DNA from: Oscheius onirici
Taxonomy: Eukaryota; Nematoda; Chromadorea; Rhabditida; Rhabditidae
Length of the DNA stretch: 64,000 bases
NCBI GenBank assembly: GCA_932521025.1
Contig: OW051471.1
Location: 1,178,001 to 1,242,000, forward strand
Reading direction: 5' to 3'
Below, piece by piece: positions 13,545 through 25,400 of this stretch. The notes under the pieces are model-generated. The model did not search any database, was not told the DNA's origin, and saw only the letters and a program-made list of their open reading frames with translations. Numbering within the stretch: the stretch's first letter is position 1; each line of letters starts with the position of its first letter. Made by a program: the position numbers and the translations under genes.

Positions 13545-13666
13545 GAAATCATAGACGGAATGAAGAACATTCGACTGGTGGAATCTACTGTAAGTTGTCA
13601 GGCTTTCTCTCTCTCTTCTTGCAGAAACACTCCTCCAAGAACCCTCAACGTCGTTTGTTACGGTAG
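13545..13666 (+). CDS. Candidate terminal exons of an unrecognised plus-strand gene
   Basis: After an acceptor (TTTTAACTTAG) a 45-nt exon at 13545-13589 reads EIIDGMKNIRLVEST. It is followed by a consensus donor GTAAGTTG, a 35-nt intron ending TTCTTGCAG, and a last exon 13625-13666 reading KHSSKNPQRRLLR before a stop. An AATAAA signal follows at 13932. I did not find upstream exons in phase and do not recognise the protein. Two consensus splice sites in phase support it, but it could be chance; the 35-nt intron is very short. Confidence 0.3.
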
Positions 13667-13931
13667 TCTTCAAACAATGGCACCACATTATTATTTTCAC
13701 GGCGCTCTTGTCCAACCAGTAAGAATTCAAAAATCCTTTGAAGTATACCTAGACCTTGAAACCAAAAAATATCAAAAGCATTTTTCTGTGAAAACTCGAA
13801 AAATACATGTTTTCTACTGGAATGACGAATAACAGAAAAACGATCGAAAGTTTGTGTGTCCCCCCGAAAAACAAGGGTATTGGTGATCCGCTAGAGTGTT
13901 TTTGTCATGTTCACCGGTGGGAGACAGATGT

Positions 13932-13937
13932 AATAAA
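13932..13937 (+). terminator. AATAAA polyadenylation signal candidate (plus strand)
   Basis: AATAAA about 265 bp after the stop of the candidate exons at 13.5 kb. It matters only if those exons are real. Confidence 0.3.
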
Positions 13938-14057
13938 CAAGAGTGATTAGATGTCGACAAATTGTGTAATATCGAGAGCCGAGAGGTGAGATGACCAAGT
14001 CAGGTGTTGCGGGGCAATAGGTTCCAAATATGCCCAACTCTTTCTAGGAATCAGCAG

Positions 14058-14205
14058 CAGAGATGTGCGGAAATATTTTTTCCGCGGAAACGCGGAAACC
14101 GAATTTGGAAAATGTCCGTTTCCGCGGAACGCGGAATAAAAATTGGCCCATGTAATTTCCGCGTAATTCCGCGGAAATTTTTTTTGCTGTATCCGCGCAT
14201 CTCTG
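14058..14205. mobile_element. hAT-like foldback MITE with GCGGAA core
   Basis: Terminal inverted repeats CAGAGATGTGCGG and CCGCGCATCTCTG are flanked by an exact 8-bp target duplication ATCAGCAG (14050-14057 and 14206-14213). The interior is almost entirely variants of the self-complementary word TTCCGCGGAA. An 8-bp duplication with CAG ends is typical of hAT transposons; no transposase is encoded. Confidence 0.85.
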
Positions 14206-16469
14206 ATCAGCAGCCTTCACTTTCGTAGCAAGTTACTACCAATTTACGGACTTTAGAGAGGATAGATTGGTTGGCGGGTTTTCTGGTAGGTGAATTGACT
14301 AAATGTGTTGTAAGCTCCTGCATAAACGAGACAATTTAAAAAAGAGTAATAGCTTATTCGCTGACATTTTTCCAACAATAAAAGATGTGAATTTACGGCA
14401 CAAAAAACCACTGTTCAATAATACGGGTCGAGATGAAGAACGGAGAAGGACATGGCTTTGGAAGTTCTCAATAGGAATGATGAAACATAAAAAACAGTAA
14501 ACAGTAGCCGAAATGAACAAAAACTACTTCCAGAAATGTTTGGTTACAAAAATTTGTTTCGTCAGCTGCAGAACTATCCGAAAAATCACAATATTTTGTT
14601 TTTCTTAGCACCACTGCAGCACCACGGGGCGACTCAAAAACAAAAGTATGATTGAGAAGAAACATGTCAAATCAAGAACATTCTGATACAAAAATAATGT
14701 TATTTTGGCTTCAAAAGATGCTAAAATTCAAAGAAATGCGGTTCCTTTCACTCGTTGAGTTCTTTCCGTCGCTTTCAAAAAAAAAATTTCCAAACAAGCC
14801 TTTTCTCCCCGAAACTAATGGATTTTCTGGCTCGGGAATTGAAAAAATGCGTTCCAGAGAATCATGCGAGAAAAAGATTGAAAGCACACGGCTCAATAAC
14901 GTGAGTCAAAAAAACGAGGAATTTTCTGTCCCAGAATGAGCCAAATGTGTTTCAAAGTCTATATAAGCGTGCTAACTTCAGAAAAGTATAGTTACAATAC
15001 GGTTTTGAAAGGAAAAAAAAGACATAAAAAAAGCAGAACCTGCAGTATACAGATCAGTAATATGGGGCTGAGAGAAAGAGAATGGCACATTGCCATTCTC
15101 TCTTTGAAAATTAATGCAGTTACGCGAAGGCTATACAGAGACAGAGACGCGGGCAAATAAATGGCTGTGGTCAGTGCGTTCGGCTGAGAGATTATGCCGC
15201 TTGGAGAGAGCCGAGACGGCAGGAGCACCAATTTCAAATGTGGTGGTCTTGACGCGAAAAAGGTCGCGCTCTTTTTGGCACAGAGAAGAGGGAAGTGGGT
15301 GGGCTAAGGTTTGTGGCTTTTATTCTTGTTTTTTGGTTTTATTCTTGGTAAGATGTCAGAAGAATTGTTCAAAATGACATAGCTCACTCTAATAAAATTC
15401 GTGAAACAAAAAAAAGTATATTTAGCAGGATGCCCGAATGGCTGCGGGATTTAAAAGAAGCATATACGCATCCAGTCCCATGTTTTGGAGCAAAAATTGT
15501 AGTTTTGGATAGACTGAAAACATGGCAAGATTAGATAGTTCCTTTGAAATTGGAGTTTTTACAGACTTTCGCCAAGTAGAAAGCTTGAGAAATATGTATA
15601 GAGCCGGTAGAAAACTGTGACGCCGCAAGTCATCTGCGAAAAAAGAATCATGTTTATATCTTGCAGTTTAGAGATAAACTTGATCAAAACGTCGTTTCTT
15701 TTTGTAAATAGAAAATTCCGCTTCAGTTTCATAAAAAGTACTTATATTATCATTCGATACGTTTCCATTGGAGTCCGCCACTATTCGTAGTAAAAAAAAC
15801 TGCTAAAAAATTTTGTTTCACAATTGGTTTTAGCGGGTGAAAAACTGCGAACACCAGTGATTGATTGGATGAAAAGTAAAAGTCAAGAAAAGTATTCAGT
15901 TTTGTTCTGAACTAGGACGCGATTTTTAGACTGAAAAAAAACCCGCATCTTATTTTTGCCGTGGCGTGACCAGAATACCTAAGTGTAGGATTCTTGGTTC
16001 GTTTACGTGTTATTCTTGTCAAACCACGAAGAAAATGGGTTACGGTAATGAACTCTTGAATAACTATCTGCCTACGTCAGCCTTGTTGCCACTATCCCTA
16101 TTATCCTATCCAGCCAGGTAACCCATAATCGTGGCTCTGTCACCCTGTTATTTCCTATATTCGCCTGGTCAGATTGCCCCTATCTTATACTACAACAGAA
16201 ACGGAAATTGTTCCAACTCCAGTTCAAAAGTGACTTGCCATCGAATCCTGAGGAATTCTGACTTGTCGCGACGAATCTCGTGGTCTCGGACAAACAAAAA
16301 GTCACAGGGTCAGCAACAGACACCATTGTGCTAGTTATGACTTTGAGATCAGCGGAGCACACTTCGCGAGATCTGTGCATACTCACGCTAGAACTGAAAC
16401 ATTTTCCCATCTGTTCTCCCACTCAACTACCAGTAACAAAACTCATCAAAAGCATCAAATATTTATAGA

Positions 16470-16475
16470 TTTATT
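16470..16475 (-). terminator. AATAAA polyadenylation signal of the bestrophin gene
   Basis: TTTATT on the plus strand, AATAAA on the minus strand, 24 bp past the stop codon at 16499-16501. The spacing supports this as the true 3' end of the transcript. Confidence 0.65.
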
Positions 16476-16498
16476 GAAAACAGTGAGTTCAGAGGAAT

Positions 16499-19400
16499 CT
16501 ACACGACTTCCTTTTCATTATACGGCCCAATAGGCTCATCAACAGCTTCACTTCTGGTCAATCTGGATGGTGTTGACCTGACAAAAGGACTAGCTGAAGA
16601 GTTACTGCTTCCAGGACGACGAAGTGGCAAGCAGGAGAGGGAGAGGAACGATAGGAATCGGCGCCAAAGTCTGGAAAAACTTGTATAGAATGAGCCTAAC
16701 GGCAACTTTCAATAACTTTTACTTTGGGAACTCTCAAAACTCTATAATTTGGTTTTATACGCCCCCTTTTTTGTAAATTCAATAAGACTCTCATAAAGTA
16801 AGTACAAAAATTTTCAGGTTTGTAGATTCTATACTGTTCCATTTCTTCTAACAAGACTTCACGTCTTCACCTATCACTTCGATCTGTCGTGAAGTCCTAG
16901 TTTCTGTTACCTGTCACTCCGTTCCAGGGATGGGCGAACGAATGTCAGAGAATAAAGAATGGGACAGTTTTCGCTAAAATTTCGAGCTTTTAAAGTGTTT
17001 TCTTAGCTTTTTTGTTCGTTTTCTATCTAACAGTACACACAACTCAAAGCCGAACTACTGGACACTGAAAAAACCTCTAATTTCGATGAATATGGTACCA
17101 AAAACTGTTATTCGTATTCGAATACGAATATTCGCCTATTTGAGTACTGAAATGAATCGAATATATTCGTATTCGGGATTAGTCAAGGTTTAAACGAGAC
17201 GAATATATTCGTATTGGATATTCGCCCCTCCCTGCTCCGTTCCATTCACCCCCTGTCCCTGCCCTCCAGAGAAAGTAAGTTGTAAGAATAATTTGCGCAC
17301 TTGCTATTCCTGTCGCGACTTATTAAAGGGACACTGACATTGTGTGTCGACGTGTTGACAGGGGAATTCAGGCAACTGCGTGGTGAGAGTCAGTGTCCCT
17401 AATTTGCGTCAAACTAATTTGCGTTCAAAACTCCGCTCCTTATCCTCAATTGGAGCTTCAGACACACGGACAGAGACTTGAGAACAATTTTAATTGAATC
17501 CAACTACTCGTTCGCAATTACAGCTTGAATGTGGGGTCCTTTCGTAATGCCATAGGGACTGGCTAGCCTTGAGAGAGGGAGAGAGCTTATAACTTTAGGC
17601 GAAGAACCAAGAAAAAAGGTTCCGTTCAAATAATTTTTTTACATTCTCTACGCCTTTGTCTCATTATTTTTCTTCTTTTCCGTCTCATTTAATACCCTAA
17701 AAATGAGTTACCTACGTCAACAGCTGCTCTGGTAACGAACACGAAGCTTTTTACTCTCAGAATTCCCCGTTTTGCCAAGTTTCCATTGTCGTTTCATTTT
17801 TTACTCCCAGATTTTTTGTTGAAATCAAGAGGTTGACAAAATTAATAAGTACGAAATTGTCTGGTTATCTGGCTTCCTCGAAACAAAGAAGGAACTTTTT
17901 TTTCTAACAAACCTCTCAAAAAATCCTCCAACTTTCTCTGCCCAGCTTTCTGATTCCAATTCTGTTGGAACTGGAGAAGCCACGTATCTCTCCTCTCTAG
18001 AAACTTTCAAAAAACTGGTGAAAAATGAAAAAAAGCAGACTCTTTGACCTTGACAGTATTTCTCCGCACACAAGAGTGCCGATCCGGTACTATTGCAGCT
18101 CCATTCTCTTCATTTTTTGGCTTTTCATGCGGAACCATGATTACTTGCTTCACGCGACTTGGGAGCCTGAAAAAGTGAAATTATCCAAAGGAAACGTGTA
18201 AATAGTACATGTTCCTGTAAAATTTTTCAGCACTACAATTTTTCACTTTTCCAACGCTGAAGCTAACGATCCAACCATACCCAAGCTATGGCTACTATTT
18301 ACCGATTTCATGAAACAATAGGGAAAAAAAATGCAATTTTGTGCAGTTCGAAAATTTTGATTATCGCATCAGGAAGTTGGTATAAGAAAATTAGGTTCGC
18401 AATTTTCATTGCTTCTGATTGGTGCTTCGTCAACAAGCTTTTGTCTGTTTAGCAGGTCCAACGCAGGTTGCGGCAGTCTCGCAGTGAAAACGTTCGAGTT
18501 GAAGAATATCACGTTGCAAAAATCTTGGCTAAGTATGCAACGTTTGTGTGCTGTAGCCAAATTTATATAACGTGTATAGTAGATTCCAAAAAAAATGGTG
18601 CATATATCAAACCGGCCCGCCAAGAAATTCGCGGGAATTTGAACGCTCAAAAATATACCTCATTTTTTCCAGCTTAGCTATTTTTTATGTAGCCGATAAT
18701 AATCTGAATAGTTGCTTTCTTCGCGTAGTAAAGTGTACATTCTACTATTCTTGAACAGAAAAAGAGCAAAAATCGGCGAAGAAACGATGAATGCAAAACT
18801 AACAATTTACCAATTGAATCTTCTGCGTTCAAATTCCCGCAAAATTATTGGCGGGCCGGTTTGAATTATGCACCATTTTTTTTGGAATCGACTGTAAACA
18901 TTGGATACTCAGCCAAGATTTTTGCATTGTGACTTTTTTCAAATCCAACGTTTTCGCCGCGAGACGGCCCCCACGGTTTGTGGCCTGTTTAAAAGTATGG
19001 GATTACCGTAACTAGATTGTTATTCGCTTCGAGACCCATTTATCAGGACCTAATTGGATACTCAACCCAACTACGCTGCTGAAATTGGGGGAAACGCACT
19101 ATTTTTGAAATTTTATTGAAGCAACTGGGTCTCGAAGCGAAAAGCAATTGGATTACGGTAGGAAAGTGTGTGCTATTATCGCGAGAAAAAAACGTCTTTT
19201 TAGACTCTAGAAGCTCACTTGACATGACTGACAGATCCCCTGATCGGCAAATTTCTTGTCCTTGACGTTTCCTCGGAGTACAGAGGATGGACTTCCTCTT
19301 CCCAGAAGGGGTCTTTTCGCAGTTCTGGAGGCTTGTTGTAGCCCTGATCCACAATCATCAGACCCATCTGAAAGTCAAGAATTGTCGCTATTTTTTTCAA

Positions 19401-22400
19401 CCGTAGACTGAGACAAATGCAACAACAGAACGATTATGTAAAGCAGCATTATGACGATAATTTTTTTAGTATAGACGGATATTTTTTTGCACGATAAAAG
19501 CCATACCTTTTTCCTCTTTTTTTTCACTATTTCTTCATAGTGAATCAAATTTTAGAAAGATACCAGCCGGCTTCGCCGCCTATCGGCGGTTCTTCTACAT
19601 GTGTTTTCTTCTTTACTTCTGATCCCTTCCCCAGTCAACCGATCTCTTCTGATCCCTTTCCCAGTCAACCAATCTCTTCTGATCCCTTCTGATCTCTTCC
19701 CCAGTCAACCGATCCCTTCTCATCTCTTCTGATTCATTCCCCCAGTCAACCGACATGTTCTGATTTTTTCTGATCCCTTCCCTAGTCGGATCAACCGGTC
19801 CCTTCAAATCCCCTAGCGGTCACCCTGACACTTTTTCCTACTCAAAACAATTTAGCAAAAATATTTGGCGAGGAGAGGAGTCGAACCCTGAGTCTGGATA
19901 ACAGCGGCGACTCTTAACAATACACCAAAATTTCGTGGCCACGGACAAACAAACAAATAAACAGAGTCCACGACAGACACCACTGCGCTTTAGTAGTAGA
20001 GAGATTATTCACCGACAGTGTCTTACCGTAATATTCCTATCGATCAGTGCATTGGTCTCAAAGTCGTCGTCATCCTCTCCAAATGGGTTCAGCAGAGCCT
20101 CGATTACCTGCAAGTGAAAGTTTTTTTATGTTTCATGTTTTCTGTATTACGGCGCTTGGCTCGAACAAAATGTTGCGATGCAGAACTTCGCCGGGAAAAA
20201 GTTTAAAAAAAGAAAAAGTATTTTCATGCCATGTACAAAAATGTTGGGGAAAATAGAAAAATTCTATATTTTCGAGCTCCTGCAGGTATCCAGTCCATTT
20301 TTGAATTCAACTATGGTTTTTTTGACACTCGACTAACAATTGTAAGGCATACCGGGAGTGAAAATAGTTCGTGCTATACAATTGTAAGGCAGGCTGATAG
20401 CGAAAATAGTTCCTCGCGAGTGCTTTACACTACTTTTGCAACATAAAAATCTTCAAAGAAAAAAGCAAGCCTTCATCCATCCCATGTAGAAGGCAAATTG
20501 TATGACGGTCATGAAGGGAAAGTAGGCGTCAATTTCGTTGATTTGCTCGCGTTCAGAGACAACATACTGGCGAGCAAAGATGGAGACCAGAAAGTAGAGA
20601 TGAACGGCTAGACAGACTACCTGAAAAGCAGCCCAGTTTTTGAAAAGTTTGTTTTGTACTAAGCTCAAAGCCCGCAAGAAACAAATAAGTCAATCGAATT
20701 TGGTACTTGACAAAACACGAAAAAACCAGTAAGAGGATCTGTAAAACTTTTTTTGTTCACTGTAGATATATTTTTTCAATTTTGATTCTCCCTTTGTCGT
20801 TCTTCAATTACAGTTCGTGTACTTTCAAACCAAGGAATTGAAACCGAAGAATGTCGGTTACAAAAGGATAAAATCGCGTTTCTAACTATTCCGTGACTAC
20901 AGCCTTTTCTTGAAACAAATCTCCAACAAACACGCGTCAATTTTTCTCTAGGGAATCTATTTTAAAATGCTCTCGCGTCTCTGCTGTCTGTCTGTCGGAA
21001 GCTTTAATTGGCAATCAAAATGGAGCAATTTGTGCGCACAATTAAAGGGAAAAGGGTTAGTGTAACAAGTTTAGATAAGTCAATCTGCAAGTGCAAGTGG
21101 ACTGATTATTTTGACTGGGGACGGTTTCCAAACAGTAGAGAATCAAGTGCGGGTTAGGAATACGGGAAATCGTCCAAGGGCGTTTCTACTATAACTTTAG
21201 CTCCAACGGGGTGATATCACAACTGGAGAACAGGAGCACGTGGATATAGGGACAGGGAGATCACCATGGAAGGATATGCACACGGAAATTACACGAAAGG
21301 ATACAGGGGCTAGAAGTAAAAATTAGACAGAAAAAAGGGGGCATGGCGATAAGTACATCGTAGAGGGTAGAGAAGGAAAAAGCAGATGACAACGAGGTAG
21401 GAGAAAACTGGGAAGGGCAGAACACATTGCAAAAATTAGGGGTGGACAGAGAGAAAGTGTCGAGAAATTAGGAACGGGGAACAAACGGGCAAGATTAGAG
21501 AAACACAGGAACATAATTGACCTGGAGAGGGATCAGATAGCAAGCTGTTATCTTTTTTTAAACGGACAAAACTAATTCTCTTAGCCCCGAAGGGGACGTA
21601 GCTCAACTTGTTTTCAAAAAACTTCCTTTCGCTCTGAACTAGGATATTCTCAGCCCATGAAAGCTGGAGATTTTCATAGCGGTAATGACTAAATGGCCTC
21701 TGCTTTGGAAAAAATAGAAAAGTTGGCAATAAGTGAATGCTGACAACTTTTTAGAATAGTACATTTCCAGAGGAATTAGTATCTCTTTTTACTGTCCGGT
21801 TTATACTTGTTTTGAAACATTTTATTTTACAATTTTTGCGAATTTCAAAAAAAAAAAATTTGTTAAATTCTATGATTTACGGTCTGTATGTGGTCACTTT
21901 TAGGTGTCTAAGCTGCAAAAGAAAATCTCTGGAACTTTGTTAATACAAGCATCATTTTCAGCGTTTTTTTTCGCTTTTTCTGTCATGGATCTTGCAGTGA
22001 ATGATTTCCTAACTTCCAGGAAACTATATCCCCTTTCCAAAACAAAAAAAAAACTCACCTGCGGATACATGAGTGGTAAAGGCACCCAATCGTAATTCGA
22101 GACCCATTCCAGATCAGTCCTCCAGGTCTTGATTTGCTAAATTTTTAATCATTTTCTGATCAAAAAGGTCAAAAAACATCCTGAAGGGAGACTTTGAAGT
22201 ATTCGCTCTCAATGTGACCGTGTTTCCAGGCTTTGTACGTAATATCGAGGGCCCAATTGGCCGGAACCCAGTATCGGGGACTCTTGTCCCCATACTCTTC
22301 GTAAATTTTCTTCTCGTGTTCCAGCATAAAACCGCCAGCTACTACAGTATCCAGGGTCGGGAAGCGACGACGGACTCGCATACTGATGTCGCGGAAAATC

Positions 22401-25400
22401 AGTACCTGAATTTTTTTTGAGCTTTTAGGAAACCAATTGAGTCAGGCCGGGAAGTATAACATTTTTACGTTTTTTTCAACACAAATTCCGTACGCAAAAG
22501 CTGAAAGTACGCAGAACCAACAACATTTGGCGGTCTACCAACTACCGAGATTTTTGGTCAAAATAAAATGTATAGACGCAACTTAGTGCTTGTATTCTTA
22601 GCACTGAATAAGGCAAAAAAGTGAAGCAGAAAAGGTTAGGCTTCATTGTAGCAGGTGAACATTTTTTATGAATTTCGTCAAGTGACTCCAAACTCCAGTC
22701 AATTGTAAAGAGTAGATTGTTCGGTATATGGAAGATAATGAAACAAAAAAAATTTATAAAGCGCATAATACACCTTCCCCTTGCATAGTTTCCGGGGAAA
22801 AGATATTGCGTGTTTCTTCACTGCGTTTTTGATGAGAAAGATGCAGAATTTTGTGTTCTAGTCACTCCATCAGATCGCCAAGAATTTCTTGTTTTGGATA
22901 AAAGCAGAGGGAAAAACAAACAAGTATGGGCACCATCCACTTTAAATTGCTCTCGCGTCTCTGTGTGTGTGTGTCTGAAGCTCTAATTGAGGATCAGGAG
23001 GGGAGCTTTGTGCGCAAATTAGTTTTTAACAAGTCGCGACAGGAAAAGAAAGCGCTCGAAGGGTTCTTATGACTTTGATAGGTTCTCTACTACTAAAGCG
23101 CAATGGTGTCTGTCGTGGACTCTGTTTATTTGTTTGTTTGTTTGTCCGGGACCCGAAATTTTGGTGTATTGTTAAGAGTCGCCGCTGTTACCCAGACAAC
23201 CCGGGTTCGATTTCTCTTCTCGCCAAATATTTTTACTAAATTGTTTTGAGTAGGAAAAAGTGTCAGGGTGACCGCTAGGGGATTTGAAGGGACCGGTTGA
23301 TCCGACTAGGGAAGGGATCAGAAAAAATCAGAACATGTCGGTTGACTGGGGGAATGAATCAGAAGAGATGAGAAGGGATCGGTTGACTGGGGAAAGGAGG
23401 GAGGAAAAAAAGTTGTTTGTTCTGTATAAGAGGAGAAGCTGAAGGACAAAAGTTGTTAGGTGATCTTTGTTAGGTGAATTTTTCCATGCAAAAGAGTTTA
23501 AAACATTGCTGCCAGAATGCCAGTCCATTACAGACTGATTTCCACTCCGAATAAACCGATATTATGAAGCAAAAAGCGGGCTTACGGTATGTAACAGTCC
23601 ATGCAGTTCGACCATCTCTTTACGTTTTTTCTAGTTTGAAAAGTGCTTTTTTTTCAAAATACAGCGGTCGTTCAGTGTTCAAGAATGTATCGCTAGCTTT
23701 TATCTACTTTTTGAAACCATTTCTGACCCTAACTTGGATGATTTACTGCAAAAAAAATACCTGTATAAGTTCACAGTAACGTAGCAAGTTCCTTCTGTAT
23801 CTTCTGGCTCGTTCGCAGGTGCCTCGGAGGTATAGGGCTGTCATCAAGCCGACACTAAAACGTGGTAAAACGTAACCTGATGATTCTGCAAGTACTACTA
23901 GACCAGGTGAAACATTTTAGGTGGAAAAGTATTTTTTATGGTTTCACCTACGGCTCATAGCAACGAATTTGCAATTGAAACTAGTAAGTCTTGTTTACTG
24001 AGCAAAAATAGAACAAACTTGTCAATGAAGCCGATGGTCTGATACAGTTTGGTCCATCGGTTGATCACTTGAGTACAGAAGAAGCCGAGAACCAGTTCCA
24101 GTGGAATGAAGCTCATCCGGGCATCAAAGTACCGGATTGTGGCTTCGAATCTTCTGGAAATTCGTAGAAATTGTAAAGTTTGTATTTTTTTCTTCTAGCA
24201 ACGACGACAAAAAGGATTGTTTCATCCTGTCTAGAGAGCCTCGTCGATGTTATAAATTGCACTTCGGTCTTGATGAAATACTTCGACGTAAAAATGCCTT
24301 TTACACAATGATGTTACTGTCTGAGTACTTGTGCTCTTGATTTCCGAACATGGTTCGGCGCCGATTGGAAATAGACACTGACTGAGCAAACAGCGTATGA
24401 TTCTTGTAAGTCATTGAGCAAACAACTTATTGCCAGGGTAAATGTCCGAGGTTTTAGACTTTTTGTGAGAAAAGTAGCAGAATAGGCAATGCCATTGGAT
24501 CAATTGATGGTACTTCTCGAAGTTTTAGAAAAAAAAGTCTTCAGCTTGGATTATATCTCTCTGACCCTTTGATTCTCGTCCACTAGTTAAAACAAAAGCT
24601 CAAAAGTTCCCAACAATCACTTCAATATTCTGAAAAGACAAACAGTTGAAGACAACTAGGGGAAGTAAAAGTTTCCCCCTCTGTATAGTCTATTAATTTC
24701 GAAGAGGGCGATATCGCAGTGTGTCTTTCTTTATTAGTTTCGAGACCTGCTTTCTTCACAAAATGCAAACCTGGCGTCGTATTCTCTTTCGCAGGTAAAT
24801 TTTTTTTTTGCAATTTTCTCGCTTACGCACTGCAACTTTGCAAGGCCACAGATTATCCCAATTACCCAAAGCATTTTTTACGCGAACGAAAACAACGTGA
24901 ACATCAACGGAAGTTGCCTTTTCACCTTTTCCTTACACGTTGAAACTTTTTCTTTACTCCAACTTTACCATCCTCCAATGCGGAGGATGGCAAAGTTGGC
25001 AAACCCTTTATAGTCTGTTCATTTTGAAGAGGCGATGCTGTATCCGTTTCTACTTCGTTCCGAGATCCTATTATTTCGAAAATTCAAAATTTGACTGCGT
25101 ATTCTTAGCTGAGTTTCCATATGTGCATGAAAAATGGGTCTCGAAGCGAATAGGAAAAGGGTTACAGTATCCCTCTTTCACAGGTAAAAGTTTTTGCAAT
25201 TTTCTCGCTTGTGTCAAGCCGCACTGCAACTTTGTGTTTGTAAACAGGGATGGGCGGATACCGGATTTTCGGATAGCGCCAATTTGAAATTGGCTGCGCA
25301 CCAACTCGTAATGCATACAGCCTGCGTATCGACATTTGACTACGATAGTTGTCGATACGCAGGCCCTATGTATTACGAGTTGTTGCGCAGAAAAATTCAA

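Larger units (their letters stand above)
13667..16469. other. Intergenic DNA, no supported gene
   Basis: Apart from the MITE at 14.06 kb and a repeat piece at 14214-14285 (shared with 36.85 kb), no exon was found. A short hairpin with arms GAGAATGGCACATTGC and GCCATTCTCTC lies near 15075-15105. Confidence 0.4.

Noticed and set aside
19215-19217. Stop codon TGA as the end of bestrophin
   Set aside because: It lies just after a GTGAGC donor, and the exon at 18166 continues in the right phase. I kept the short form only as a possible isoform.
19616-19805. CRISPR-like array of about 27-bp units
   Set aside because: Units are contiguous degenerate tandem repeats without spacers, part of a eukaryotic SINE tail.
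19862-19950. Functional tRNA gene on the minus strand
   Set aside because: A and B boxes are present but acceptor and anticodon arms do not fold, and the unit recurs with the same flanks at 23.1 kb, so it is a SINE.
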